NCBI RefSeq assembly: GCF_036812735.1
Contig: NZ_CP117523.1
Coordinates: 1,240,001-1,304,000, forward strand
Origin: Terrisporobacter glycolicus ATCC 14880 = DSM 1288
GTDB lineage: Bacteria > Bacillota > Clostridia > Peptostreptococcales > Peptostreptococcaceae
Direction: 5' to 3'
Length of the DNA: 64,000 bases
Part shown: positions 1-8,123 of the stretch, piece after piece
Position numbering within the stretch: the stretch's first letter is position 1
Layout of the letters: the number at the start of each line of letters is the position of its first letter
Position numbers and translations under genes: made by a program
Notes under the pieces: model-generated
The model's input: only the letters and a program-made list of their open reading frames with translations
Databases searched by the model: none
What the model was told of the DNA's origin: nothing

Positions 1-454
1 GCAAACGGGATGGCAAACAATCTCTGGTAAAAAATATTACTTTAAAAAATCAGGTGACATGAAGGGTCAAGCGCTTAAAGGTAAGAAAAGTGTAAATGGA
101 ACTTACTACTATTTTGATGATAATTGTGCTATGGTAATTGACAAAAAGATAAAAATAGGAAATGATTATTACTACTTTGGAAGTAATGGTAAGATGGTTA
201 AGAATAAGGAAATTAAGATAAAATCTGACTCATATTACTTTGGTGGTGATGGAAAAGCTTATAAATCTTGTGAGAAACAAATAGATGGTTATACTTATAC
301 TTTTGATAAAGTAGGAAAAATAATTAATAAAACAGAAATAGAAAAAGATACAAGTACATCAAAGAAAGTTTATGATTCTAAAAAAACGGATGAATCACAA
401 CCTGAAGAGATAAAAGAAAATAATGAAGATACTTCTTCAGAAGAAGCTATGTAA
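1..454 (+). CDS. Cell-wall-binding repeat protein, C-terminal part (5' truncated)
   Basis: The gene enters from outside the window: the frame is already open at base 2, so the ATG at 59 is internal. About 150 residues are visible. They consist of roughly 20-residue aromatic/glycine repeats (YYFKKSGDMKG, YYYFDDN, YYYFGSNGKMV, SYYFGGDGKAY, YTFDKVGKI). This is the pattern of choline-binding/toxin-type cell wall binding repeats (CW_binding family), which anchor secreted clostridial proteins to wall polymers. A polar, acidic tail rich in K, D, E, S and T follows and ends EEAM. The N-terminal, probably enzymatic, part is not visible, so the catalytic role is unknown. Confidence 0.8.
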   Translation, partial: QTGWQTISGKKYYFKKSGDMKGQALKGKKSVNGTYYYFDDNCAMVIDKKIKIGNDYYYFGSNGKMVKNKEIKIKSDSYYFGGDGKAYKSCEKQIDGYTYTFDKVGKIINKTEIEKDTSTSKKVYDSKKTDESQPEEIKENNEDTSSEEAM

Positions 455-462
455 ATATAAAA

Positions 463-498
463 AGTCTTCTCATTGACAAATAATGAGAGGGCTTTTTT
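463..498 (+). terminator. Intrinsic terminator after the cell-wall-binding repeat gene
   Basis: AGTCTTCTCATT pairs with AATGAGAGGGCT (with G-U pairs) around a 7-nt loop and is followed by a run of six T. Confidence 0.85.
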
Positions 499-972
499 AT
501 ATATTATAAATAGAATAAGAAAACTTAATATTCTATACATTGTACTTTTCTATCAAATAAGTTACAATTTTTAGACAGAAAAATACAATGCAATGGTAAA
601 TCATAAATAAGTTAAACCTTGGTTAATGTGAGTTTCTTTCTATTATTTATTACGATTATAATTAACATATGTTAAATTATTTATACTGAACAAACTAGGT
701 GTTTTTTTGTTAATTATATGTTAATATTATTGCTAAAGTTATTATATTAAAAAACAAAAGAAAACTTTTTATTTTTTACTTTATTTTAATAATTCTAAAC
801 ATTCTATGTATAAGTAAGTATTTATTCAGTGTAAGAGGAGTATCATTTACTCTTTCGGATATTTATTCTATTGAATAATAATTGGAAATATAAGTAAATA
901 GCGTTGTGTATTCATTGGCTATTGGCATATTGATTTTTCAATCATTTGTTTTTTAAAATTAATTAACTTATG
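499..972. other. Long AT-rich intergenic stretch, nothing recognised
   Basis: About 470 bp between the terminator and the control region of the sugar transferase. It is strongly AT-rich on both strands. I see no ORF with a convincing ribosome binding site, no riboswitch core and no tRNA. Confidence 0.5.
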
Positions 973-1012
973 TTTCATATTAACTTAATATCAATATGAA
1001 TTTAATATGAAA
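973..1012. repeat. 11-bp inverted repeat upstream of the sugar transferase promoter
   Basis: TTTCATATTAA (973-983) is repeated in perfect inversion as TTAATATGAAA (1002-1012), 25 bp upstream of the -35 element of the promoter at 1037. It could be an operator. Chance pairing in AT-rich DNA is possible. Confidence 0.4.
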
Positions 1013-1036
1013 AACTTTGAAAACAAATTAAAGGTA

Positions 1037-1065
1037 TTGATATAAAGAACTTTATAAACTATAAT
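1037..1065 (+). promoter_or_regulatory. Sigma-A promoter of the sugar transferase gene
   Basis: TTGATA, a 17-bp spacer and a perfect TATAAT. Predicted start near 1072 gives a leader of about 64 nt before the ATG at 1136. Confidence 0.7.
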
Positions 1066-1135
1066 GTTAATAGAATGTTAAATGGCATAATATGGTAGCT
1101 GTAAGTATGTTTGTGCACAGGGGGGTATAAGCACA

Positions 1136-1810
1136 ATGATGGGTCAATATGTTGAGAAATTTGAAGATGATGTTTGTAATTTTAGTAGTGAAATATCAGC
1201 AAGCATAGATTACTCCATAGTCAATGACTCTTTCTTATTTAAAATATATCATAGAATACTTGACATAATAATTTCAATAATTGGACTGGTAATTTCTATA
1301 CCTATGATAATAGTTTTTGGCTTTTTAATTAAAAAAGAAGATGGTGGCCCTATTTTTTACAAACAAGACAGACTTGGAAAAGATGGGAAAATAATCTTTA
1401 TATATAAATTAAGATCCATGAGGATTAACTCAGAAACCAATGGAGCCATATGGGCAGAAAAAAATGATCCAAGAATTACGAAGGTTGGAAAATTCATACG
1501 AAAGACAAGAATCGATGAAATACCACAATTTTTAAATATTTTAAAGGGAGAAATGAGTATAATTGGTCCTAGACCAGAGAGACCTACTTTAACTATGGAA
1601 TTTAATGACGAAATACCAGGATTTATTAATAGACTGGTAGTTAAACCTGGTCTTACAGGGTATGCTCAAGTGCATGGAGGATATGAAATATCTCCAGAAG
1701 ATAAAATAAAAGAAGATTTATATTATATAAAAAATAGAAGTGTTTTTTTAGATTTATCTATATTATTTAAAACCGTGAAGGTTATTTTTACTGGAGAAGG
1801 TGCTAGATAA
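1136..1810 (+). CDS. Undecaprenyl-phosphate sugar phosphotransferase (bacterial sugar transferase family)
   Basis: Predicted to transfer a sugar-1-phosphate from a nucleotide sugar to undecaprenyl phosphate, the first membrane step of a surface polysaccharide. The 224 residues show a non-conserved N-terminal stretch of about 35 residues, one hydrophobic segment (about 40-65), then the family core: GGPIFYKQDRLGKDGK, KLRSMR, KTRIDEIPQFLNIL and the signature GEMSIIGPRPERP. The length matches the short WcaJ/EpsL-type members without the long N-terminal domain. The start is ATG 1136 (or 1139) behind AGGGGGG. A glycosyltransferase follows after a promoter and hairpin. The sugar specificity cannot be read from sequence. 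Confidence 0.9.
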   Translation: MMGQYVEKFEDDVCNFSSEISASIDYSIVNDSFLFKIYHRILDIIISIIGLVISIPMIIVFGFLIKKEDGGPIFYKQDRLGKDGKIIFIYKLRSMRINSETNGAIWAEKNDPRITKVGKFIRKTRIDEIPQFLNILKGEMSIIGPRPERPTLTMEFNDEIPGFINRLVVKPGLTGYAQVHGGYEISPEDKIKEDLYYIKNRSVFLDLSILFKTVKVIFTGEGAR

Positions 1811-1841
1811 ATAAAAAAATTATTATTCATTATAACTTTTC

Positions 1842-1870
1842 TTGAAAAATTTTCGTAAAATATATATAAT
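1842..1870 (+). promoter_or_regulatory. Promoter upstream of the GT2 gene leader
   Basis: TTGAAA, 17-bp spacer, TATAAT. Predicted start near 1877, only about 35 nt before the hairpin at 1912. Confidence 0.65.
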
Positions 1871-1911
1871 AAGATAATGAAAATATAACAAAAGTATAAC
1901 ATAACGAAAAA

Positions 1912-1947
1912 ATAGGGAGAGATTGATAATAATCTCTCCCTATTTTT
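1912..1947 (+). terminator. Perfect 13-bp hairpin with U-tract between promoter and GT2 gene
   Basis: ATAGGGAGAGATT and AATCTCTCCCTAT form a perfect stem with a 6-nt loop, followed by TTTTATA. It lies downstream of the promoter at 1842 and only 30 nt before the glycosyltransferase start. It may end the upstream transcript, act as an attenuator for the downstream gene, or both. Confidence 0.8.
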
Positions 1948-1977
1948 ATATTAAACAAAGAGGGAGGAGAAATCTAT

Positions 1978-2739
1978 ATGGAAAATAAATTAGTATCTAT
2001 AATTACACCTGTATATAATAGTGAAAAATATATTGAAGAATGTATAAAAAGTGTCATAAATCAAAGTTATAAAAATATAGAGATGATAATTATTGATGAT
2101 GGGTCTACTGACAATAGCAAAAATATAATAGAAAAATATACTGAGAGTTTTCCATTTATTAAATATATAAAATGCAATAAAAATAATGGGGTTTGGGCAG
2201 CACGAAATATAGGTATAGAAAAAGCAAAAGGTAGATTCATTTCATTTTTAGATGCAGATGATTTATATAAAAAAAATAAAATTGAAAATCAGATAAATTT
2301 TATGTTAAATAACAATTATTCATTTACATATACAGCTTATGATTTAATAAATGAAAATAGCACAAGCTTGAATAAAGTTATTAATGCAAAAGAATATGAA
2401 GATTATAATAGACTTTTAAAAGGAAATGACATAGGGTGCTTGACGGTTATGATAGATAGATTAAAAATTGAAACACCTATAAGATTTGAAAATAATCATC
2501 ATGAAGATTTTGTCTTATGGTTAAAAATATTAAAAAATAATGTAGTTGCCTATGGGTTAGATGAGATTTTATCTTCTTATAGAAAATCTAATTCATCTGT
2601 AAGTCATAATAAAATAAAGGCTGCTATATGGACTTGGAATATATATACTAATGTTGAAAAATTACCGTTAAATAAAGCTTTGTATTATTTTTTTAAATAC
2701 ACAATTAATGGATTTAGAAAGAATAGTTACAAAAAATAG
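1978..2739 (+). CDS. Family 2 glycosyltransferase
   Basis: A 253-residue GT-A fold transferase. Visible motifs are the N-terminal VSIITPVYNSEKYI, the nucleotide-binding IIDDGSTD (about 38-45), NIGIEKAKGRFISFLDADD carrying the DxD metal site (about 90-95), and HHEDFVLWLKIL as the acceptor-side ED motif (about 170). It is probably cytosolic and adds a sugar to a lipid-linked surface glycan started by the upstream sugar transferase. The start ATG 1978 has GGGAGGAG upstream. The gene has its own promoter but sits behind a strong hairpin. Donor and acceptor are unknown. Confidence 0.9.
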   Translation: MENKLVSIITPVYNSEKYIEECIKSVINQSYKNIEMIIIDDGSTDNSKNIIEKYTESFPFIKYIKCNKNNGVWAARNIGIEKAKGRFISFLDADDLYKKNKIENQINFMLNNNYSFTYTAYDLINENSTSLNKVINAKEYEDYNRLLKGNDIGCLTVMIDRLKIETPIRFENNHHEDFVLWLKILKNNVVAYGLDEILSSYRKSNSSVSHNKIKAAIWTWNIYTNVEKLPLNKALYYFFKYTINGFRKNSYKK

Positions 2740-2793
2740 ACTACATATTCCTACTTTTTTTATAGTAAATATTTGTTAGAAAAAATTTATTTT

Positions 2794-2833
2794 TGTAAAA
2801 TAGTGGTAATTAGAATTTAAACTATGTTATAAT
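2794..2833 (+). promoter_or_regulatory. Possible WalR-type box plus -10 of the NlpC/P60 gene
   Basis: TGTAAA-N5-GGTAAT (2794-2810) resembles the WalR (YycF) direct repeat TGTWAH-N5-TGTWAH. It occupies the position of the -35 element, 17 bp before a perfect TATAAT (2828-2833). No good -35 hexamer is present, which fits an activator-dependent promoter. The match is by eye only. Confidence 0.45.
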
Positions 2834-2869
2834 AGTTGCAAATAAGTTACAAGGGGGGATGTGTGGAGT

Positions 2870-3865
2870 ATGGTTTTTAATAAAAATAAGAAGGCAATTT
2901 CAAAAGCAATGGCGATGGGGATACTTACTACAAGTATGATGCCTGTAGTTGCTTTAAATGAAAATGTGGAAGCAAAAGAAGTTACATCTACAAATCAACA
3001 AAAGAAAGTAACTAAAGTTGTAGAAGTAACATGTTCTGCTCTTAATGTTAGAAAAGGTCCAAGTAAGGATTATTCTATAGCTGGTACAGTAACAAAAGGA
3101 ACGCAACTTAAATACATTTCTAAAAGCGGTAATGGTTGGTATAAAGTTGAATATAAAGGTACTACTAGATATATTAGCAATAATTACTCAAAATTGAAAA
3201 CTATATCAGGAACATCAAATGAAAATAAGGACACTATAAAGAAAGTAGGAAAGGTAACATGTTCTGCTCTTAATGTTAGAAAAGGTCCTGGAACAAATTA
3301 TGGTGTTAAAAAAACAATAAAAAAAGGTAGTGTTGTAGGAGTAATAAAATCATACAGCAATGGATGGTCTAAGGTAAAAATATCTAAATCTTCAACAGGA
3401 TATGTATCTTCTGAAAATATGAAAACATATTCAGGAGATTCTGGTGATATTAAAGTAACATATACTAAACCTTCTACATCATCAACAACTAACAAAAAGA
3501 TTGATACAGTAGTATCTACAGTAAAAGCACAAGTAGGCAAACCTTATGTATATGGAGCAGCAGGGCCAAATTCTTTTGATTGTTCTGGACTTACATATTA
3601 CTCTTATAAAAAATCAGGAGTTTATTTGAATAGAAGTTCTAGGGATCAAGCATCAAATGGAAAGCATGTTAGCAAGAGTAATTTAAAACCAGGAGATCTA
3701 ATATTCTTTAATAGCGGTACAAATAGTATACGTCATGTAGGTATGTATGTGGGAAATAATAAATTTGTTCACTCGCCAAGCCCAGGAAAAACAGTAAGAT
3801 ATGAAAGTTTATCAACTTCATATTATGTAAAAGGATATGTAACGGCAAGAAGAATAATTGATTAA
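2870..3865 (+). CDS. Secreted SH3-SH3-NlpC/P60 peptidoglycan endopeptidase
   Basis: Predicted to cut peptide stems of peptidoglycan outside the cell. From the ATG at 2870 it has 331 residues: a signal peptide ending near NENVEA, two bacterial SH3 domains (about 50-110 and 125-190) each starting with the same TCSALNVRKGP segment, a Ser/Thr linker, and an NlpC/P60 domain (about 212-331). The catalytic Cys is in FDCSGL (about 238), with His in RHVGMYVG (about 289) and a second His in KFVHSP (about 301). A GTG at 2861 would add three residues, but it sits almost on the AGGGGGG ribosome binding site, so ATG 2870 is preferred. A WalR-like box lies at its promoter. Confidence 0.93.
   Translation: MVFNKNKKAISKAMAMGILTTSMMPVVALNENVEAKEVTSTNQQKKVTKVVEVTCSALNVRKGPSKDYSIAGTVTKGTQLKYISKSGNGWYKVEYKGTTRYISNNYSKLKTISGTSNENKDTIKKVGKVTCSALNVRKGPGTNYGVKKTIKKGSVVGVIKSYSNGWSKVKISKSSTGYVSSENMKTYSGDSGDIKVTYTKPSTSSTTNKKIDTVVSTVKAQVGKPYVYGAAGPNSFDCSGLTYYSYKKSGVYLNRSSRDQASNGKHVSKSNLKPGDLIFFNSGTNSIRHVGMYVGNNKFVHSPSPGKTVRYESLSTSYYVKGYVTARRIID
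3026..3288 (+). repeat. 35-bp exact direct repeat encoding the start of both SH3 domains
   Basis: Bases 3026-3060 and 3254-3288 are identical over 35 bp (they begin GTAACATGTTCTGC and end AAAGGTCC). The exact nucleotide identity points to a fairly recent duplication or gene conversion of the SH3 module and could support domain loss or gain by recombination. Confidence 0.85.
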
Positions 3866-3876
3866 TTAATATAAGT

Positions 3877-3914
3877 AGCTATAATGAAAATTTTATTTTC
3901 ATTATAGCTTTTTT
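3877..3914 (+). terminator. Intrinsic terminator after the NlpC/P60 gene
   Basis: AGCTATAATGAAAA pairs perfectly with TTTTCATTATAGCT around a 5-nt loop, followed by six T. Confidence 0.9.
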
Positions 3915-4073
3915 AATTGTTGTTATTTTGAATACTAAATAGAAAAGGAAACAATGAAATATAATAAGCTTTTATTATAATACTTTATTATCATTTTATA
4001 ATTATATAAATAATAAAAATAAGGTCATTTTCATATTATTAAATATAAAAGTATAAAGGGGAGGGCAGCGATT

Positions 4074-4754
4074 ATGGTTGTAATTGCAAAAGAACTTCTA
4101 CAATATGAGAAAGATTATATTAAATACTATATAAACTTTCCGAAAATATATTATAAACAAGAGAATGACAAAGATTATATAAAAAATGAAATGATAGAAA
4201 GTGTAAATCAAATTATATTTGAAGACATAATGACTTTTATGGATGTAGTTGAGGACACATATAATGTAAGTAGTGAAGAGTATACTCATATTAATAGCAT
4301 TACAGAATTTCAAGTTGGATATTTATCAAAAGATATAATAAGTTTGGCTATTGAATTTTCGCAACTGGCAGGATTTTATGATATAAGTTGTTTGAAAGGC
4401 TATAATTTTGATTTTAAATTAAAAAAAGATATTATCTTAAAAGATTTATTTAAGGAAAATGTAGACTATATAAAAATACTTAAAAAATATATATTAATTC
4501 AAGCTAAAATACTAATTTCAGAATTACAAAAATATGAAGAAGATAATTTATATCAAATGGGTGAAGAGAATATTTGCTTAGATGAAGAAAATATATTTTA
4601 TTTTACTCAAGAGCATTTAATATTGCCTTTTTCTTCTTGTGAAATAGATAAAGAAATTTTGAACTTAATCGAATTTAAAATACCTTTTAATAAAATTTAT
4701 AATTATCTCAGTGAATATGCTGTAAAAAATATTGTGAAAAAAATAGTGCTTTAG
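4074..4754 (+). CDS. Protein of unknown function, 226 residues
   Basis: I do not recognise this protein. It starts at ATG 4074 behind GGGGAGGG. It is acidic and rich in Ile, Tyr, Lys and Glu, with no signal peptide and no clear membrane segment, so it is probably cytosolic and helical. Its stop lies 16 bases before the start of the Amidase_6-type gene, so the two are very likely co-transcribed. No catalytic motif stands out. Confidence 0.75.
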   Translation: MVVIAKELLQYEKDYIKYYINFPKIYYKQENDKDYIKNEMIESVNQIIFEDIMTFMDVVEDTYNVSSEEYTHINSITEFQVGYLSKDIISLAIEFSQLAGFYDISCLKGYNFDFKLKKDIILKDLFKENVDYIKILKKYILIQAKILISELQKYEEDNLYQMGEENICLDEENIFYFTQEHLILPFSSCEIDKEILNLIEFKIPFNKIYNYLSEYAVKNIVKKIVL

Positions 4755-4770
4755 TATGGAGGGAAAAATT

Positions 4771-5283
4771 ATGTTTTATGAATATGATAGAATAGCTGCT
4801 GTTCAGTATGCAAGACAATGGGCCCTTAGCAGAAATCCTAAATTTCAAGATTATGAAGATTGGGGAGGTAATTGTACCAACTATATTTCTCAATGTGTAA
4901 ATGCAGGAGGAGTTCCCATGGACCACTATGGTGACAATATTATGAAACAGTGGTATTGGTATAGCGATAAAAAGAGAACACCTAGTTGGACGGCTGCACA
5001 GCCATTTTTTGAGTATTTTACTAAAAATAACAATGATAATACAGATAATTTTGGAGTGTATGCAGCAGAAGCAGGGTATGATGAAATGGAGTTAGGTGAT
5101 ATTGTTCAATTAATAAAAGATGGGAAAGCATACCATACAATGATAATAACGGGAATATTACTTAACGGAGATAAGGTTAATGATTATCTTGAAAGCCAAA
5201 ATACTTATGATTTATTAGATTATCCTCTGAGTTTGAAAGTTGGAGAAAGACGATATTTAAAAATATTTGGGTATTATATGTGA
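4771..5283 (+). CDS. Putative amidase-domain protein (Amidase_6 type)
   Basis: A 170-residue protein resembling the cysteine amidase-like domain found in clostridial wall and spore-associated proteins. Near the start it reads YDRIAAVQYARQWAL. It has NCTNYISQCV with the likely nucleophile Cys35 and AYHTMIITG with likely catalytic His122. There is no signal peptide, so it is cytosolic or, if sporulation-linked, in a spore compartment. ATG 4771 is chosen over the in-frame ATG at 4756, because that earlier ATG is part of the GGAGGG ribosome binding site itself. The substrate is unknown; peptidoglycan or a peptide amide is only a guess. Confidence 0.8.
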   Translation: MFYEYDRIAAVQYARQWALSRNPKFQDYEDWGGNCTNYISQCVNAGGVPMDHYGDNIMKQWYWYSDKKRTPSWTAAQPFFEYFTKNNNDNTDNFGVYAAEAGYDEMELGDIVQLIKDGKAYHTMIITGILLNGDKVNDYLESQNTYDLLDYPLSLKVGERRYLKIFGYYM

Positions 5284-5377
5284 TTTGTAAAGTTGAAAAG
5301 AATCTTTCTTGGTGTTAAAATAAATTTATCAGAATTATTTTCATTATATGGGATAATATGCTAAGAAGGGTGAAATT

Positions 5378-6190
5378 ATGGCAAGACAAAACAAAAAAAG
5401 AAAACATGGCAAAAAAAGAACTAAAGTAAATAAAAGAAAATTGATTCTTGTAACTGTAGGACTATTAATAATAGTATTTGGTTTATTAAAAGCTTTACAA
5501 ACTGTATTTTCAGGTCTATCTGTGGCAAAAGAAAATGTAGGGTCTCTTATTACAGCAGTATTTGGAGTTGGTGAAGATACTAGCAAAGTAAACAAAGAAA
5601 AACAATTTGATTTGAAAGAAGAAGGTACTACAGAAAAGAAGAAATATGTAGTATACATTGATGTAGGTCATGGTGGAACAGACGTAGGATACAAAACAAA
5701 TAATGGAGTTTTAGAAAAGGATATTGATTTGCAAATAAGTAAATTAGTATCATCAAGATTATCTTCTCAAGGTGATATTAGTGTGGTTGTGTCACGAAAT
5801 ACAGACACTACATTATCTAATAGCGAAAGAGTAGAAGATGCAAATAAGCAAAACGCTGATCTTTTTGTATCAATTCATATGACTGGTAATGAAGACAATA
5901 AAGCAGAAGGCGTTCAAACATTTTATAGAGTTGGAGCGAATGATGCTTCGGATGAACTTGCAACACTGATACAAAAGTCTGTTTCAGCATATGTAGACTT
6001 AAAAGATAGAGGAGTTACACCTTTTACATTTGATGTATTACAAGGTAATAATATGCCAGCAATACTAATACAGTGTGGCTTTTTAAGTAATCCTAAAGAA
6101 GAAAAAAAATTAATGAATCCTGAGTTTCAAAAAAACTTAGCAGAAGGGATATATCAAGGTATTTTATCTTTTTTAGATACTCAAGGATAA
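5378..6190 (+). CDS. CwlD-like N-acetylmuramoyl-L-alanine amidase (Amidase_3) with altered catalytic residue
   Basis: A 270-residue membrane-anchored wall amidase. It has a very basic N-terminus (1-22), one membrane segment (about 22-40), a linker, then an Amidase_3 domain (about 90-268). Zinc ligands are visible: His98 in DVGHGG, Glu113 in VLEKDID and His167 in SIHMTG. The family's catalytic Glu in the VExGFxSN motif is Gln232 here (ILIQCGFLSN), encoded by CAG. A possible SigE-like promoter (ATAAATTT, 14 bp, CATTATAT) lies at 5320-5349, which would fit a sporulation role like CwlD. The following 152-residue gene is close behind. Activity is uncertain because of the substitution. Confidence 0.85.
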   Translation: MARQNKKRKHGKKRTKVNKRKLILVTVGLLIIVFGLLKALQTVFSGLSVAKENVGSLITAVFGVGEDTSKVNKEKQFDLKEEGTTEKKKYVVYIDVGHGGTDVGYKTNNGVLEKDIDLQISKLVSSRLSSQGDISVVVSRNTDTTLSNSERVEDANKQNADLFVSIHMTGNEDNKAEGVQTFYRVGANDASDELATLIQKSVSAYVDLKDRGVTPFTFDVLQGNNMPAILIQCGFLSNPKEEKKLMNPEFQKNLAEGIYQGILSFLDTQG

Positions 6191-6206
6191 AACAGGAGGA
6201 AAAATA

Positions 6207-6665
6207 ATGGAAAATCTACAAGTAAAGAAAGTTTTACTAGAGGAAGCCTTAAGGAAAAAATCTATGGGAAATATGTTTACTATTGTAGAAAAAGATAACC
6301 TAGTTTTATTTAGAGCTTTTCAAGATATTTATGCTAATAATTGTTTGACAGCAATAATATTAAGTGAATCTGCTTATACAATGATTAATATTTTCTTTGG
6401 CAAAGTAGTATTAGAAGATAAAAGAGAGGAAGTATTAAATTTAATTAATAGTTTAAATACTGATTATACAGCAAATAAATTTGTGATTAGTAAAAGTAAT
6501 GAACTTATTCTTCAAGTACCTTATATATCCTTAGCAGATGACTTTAGTGGAGAAGTAGTAATTGATTTGTTACGTGAATTGTTAATAATATTAGTAAAAA
6601 AAGAATATATTAAGTTTCAAGACATACTTGGAGATAGTATGATGATGGACTTTGTAAATAATTAA
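6207..6665 (+). CDS. Protein of unknown function, 152 residues
   Basis: Starts at ATG 6207 behind a strong AGGAGG, 16 bases after the amidase stop, so it is almost certainly in the same operon and may act with it. It is a soluble, mixed alpha/beta-looking protein without signal peptide, membrane span or cysteine cluster. I recognise no family. Confidence 0.75.
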   Translation: MENLQVKKVLLEEALRKKSMGNMFTIVEKDNLVLFRAFQDIYANNCLTAIILSESAYTMINIFFGKVVLEDKREEVLNLINSLNTDYTANKFVISKSNELILQVPYISLADDFSGEVVIDLLRELLIILVKKEYIKFQDILGDSMMMDFVNN

Positions 6666-6670
6666 TTAAA

Positions 6671-6702
6671 AAATCCTTAAGCATTTGCTTAAGGATTTTT
6701 TA
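6671..6702 (+). terminator. Intrinsic terminator
   Basis: AAATCCTTAAGC and GCTTAAGGATTT form a perfect 12-bp stem with a 4-nt loop and a T-tract. Confidence 0.9.
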
Positions 6703-6778
6703 GTTAAAGTAATATGTATAAAGCATTATATATTATGGTAATAATCTCTAATAAGAAATTTTAAAGAAGGGATTTATT

Positions 6779-7180
6779 ATGTGTAAGATAACTAATTTTT
6801 ATCAATATAAATACTGTAGAGGAAATTATTTTATAAATGTATTTATTAATAAAGAGTCAGCAAAAGGAATTAAGTCATTATTAAAAGAAAAATTAAAAGA
6901 AAGAAATTTAAATGAAGAATATGTATGTGTTTATACTATTTTGTTGGACAAAATTAATAAAAATATGAAAGAAAGTGTTTATGTAAAACTTAGAATAAAT
7001 AAATGCTATTTACAATATTTAAAGGATTTATATTATGATTATTATGATAGAGAAGAAAGTATATGTGTTAAGGAAGTAATATGTCATTTACAATATTTTA
7101 TTGAAGAAGATGGAGAAAATATTTTTAAATTTTATAATTTGATGGAAAACACTAAAATAAGTGCTTTGTCAAAAATGTAA
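6779..7180 (+). CDS. Protein of unknown function, 133 residues
   Basis: A single gene flanked by terminators, with GAAGGGAT before ATG 6779. It is rich in Lys, Tyr, Asn and Glu and has five cysteines spread through it (CKITNFY and KYCRGNY near the start, VCVYT, NKCYL, ICVKEVICHL), but no clear CxxC metal pattern. No signal peptide or membrane segment. Function unknown. Confidence 0.65.
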   Translation: MCKITNFYQYKYCRGNYFINVFINKESAKGIKSLLKEKLKERNLNEEYVCVYTILLDKINKNMKESVYVKLRINKCYLQYLKDLYYDYYDREESICVKEVICHLQYFIEEDGENIFKFYNLMENTKISALSKM

Positions 7181-7204
7181 ATAATTATTTAAGCAAATTA
7201 TTAA

Positions 7205-7240
7205 AGGTTGCAGGTGAAAAATTTACTTGCAACCTCTTTT
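7205..7240. terminator. Terminator shared between convergent genes (6779 gene and cotJC)
   Basis: AGGTTGCAGGT pairs with ACTTGCAACCT around a 9-nt loop, with CTTTT on the plus side and a weaker T stretch on the minus side. It lies between convergent genes. Confidence 0.7.
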
Positions 7241-7259
7241 AAATATATATTATTAAATA

Positions 7260-7832
7260 TTAAAATATTTTTTTACAATCGTTGTATTCATAAACATCCA
7301 TTAAAGCTTCTCCAAATCTTTGATAATGAGTAATTTCTCTTTGTGCTAAGAATCTAAGAGTATCTTTAATGTCAACATCATCAGTTAAGTTTATTAACTG
7401 ATAATAAGTAGCAAGAGCTTTTTGTTCAGCGGCCATATCTTCGTGTAAATCTGTAACAGGGTCACTCATAACAGCTATCGTAGAAGTGCTAAAAGGAACG
7501 CCATTAGAATCTGCAGGAAAAATCCCATAACCATTTTGAGCATAATTGCTACCTAGGCCATATTTTTTCATTTCTTCTGGAGTAGCGCCATCAGTTAATT
7601 GGTAAACCATAGCAGATATCATTTCTACATGAGCAAGTTCTTCTGTACCTATATCAGTTAATAATCCAATTGTTTTTCCCGTAGGCATAGTATATCTTTG
7701 TTGTAAATATCTAAGTGCAGCTCCCAACTCTCCATTAGGTCCCCCAAGTTGTGTATAAATATATTTAGCCATCTGTAAATCTTTACACTGTAGATTTACT
7801 GGAAATTGTAACGCCTTTTCATATATCCACAT
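7260..7832 (-). CDS. cotJC: Spore coat protein CotJC, manganese-catalase family
   Basis: A 190-residue ferritin-like protein of the manganese catalase family, found in the spore coat. It begins MWIYEKALQFPV. The expected metal ligands are present: Glu35 (GELGAAL), Glu65/His68 (TEELAH), Glu136 (AAEQ) and Glu166/His169 (REITH). The length is typical of CotJC and shorter than soluble catalases. AGGGGGA precedes the ATG at 7832. It is the last gene of the minus-strand cotJABC operon, presumably transcribed in the mother cell during sporulation. Catalase activity is plausible from the ligands but not proven. Confidence 0.95.
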   Translation of the reverse strand: MWIYEKALQFPVNLQCKDLQMAKYIYTQLGGPNGELGAALRYLQQRYTMPTGKTIGLLTDIGTEELAHVEMISAMVYQLTDGATPEEMKKYGLGSNYAQNGYGIFPADSNGVPFSTSTIAVMSDPVTDLHEDMAAEQKALATYYQLINLTDDVDIKDTLRFLAQREITHYQRFGEALMDVYEYNDCKKIF

Positions 7833-7856
7833 AAATTTAATCCCCCTATAATATTT

Positions 7857-8123
7857 TTAATTATAATATTCTCTTTGCCATGGCCAAGGTTCATCTATCC
7901 ACCCAAAAGGACAAGAACTACTACTATGACCAAAATTCATTAAAGGTCCAAATTTTTTTTCATATGCCTTTACTGCTTGTTCAAACTGTTGTCCTAGTGA
8001 ATTATATAAACATATAGCATTTTTATCTGTAGGATTATTATCTAAATATAAATTTAAGTCTAAACATGCGAAACAAAGCTCTTGGACTTTAAGCATTTGT
8101 TCAGCTCTACTCATGTTTGTCAT
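7857..8123 (-). CDS. cotJB: Spore coat protein CotJB
   Basis: An 88-residue coat protein of the CotJB family (LKVQELCFACLDLNLYLDNNPTDKNAI is characteristic, here read across residues 11-37). It is encoded between cotJA and cotJC. AGGAGGT precedes its ATG, which overlaps the cotJA stop by one base (TAATG), so translation is coupled. In Bacillus, CotJA and CotJC interact and CotJB assists coat assembly; here that is inferred from the operon. Confidence 0.93.
   Translation of the reverse strand: MTNMSRAEQMLKVQELCFACLDLNLYLDNNPTDKNAICLYNSLGQQFEQAVKAYEKKFGPLMNFGHSSSSCPFGWIDEPWPWQREYYN

Noticed and set aside
455-1036. Riboswitch (for example cyclic-di-GMP type) or invertible switch before the sugar transferase
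   Set aside because: I found no conserved riboswitch core and no pair of long flanking inverted repeats, only an 11-bp inverted repeat.
3298-3540. Opposite-strand open frame within the NlpC/P60 gene
   Set aside because: It is a shadow of a clearly coding gene with SH3 and catalytic motifs on the plus strand.
4756-4770. ATG 4756 as start of the Amidase_6-type gene
   Set aside because: This ATG is part of the GGAGGG ribosome binding site serving ATG 4771.
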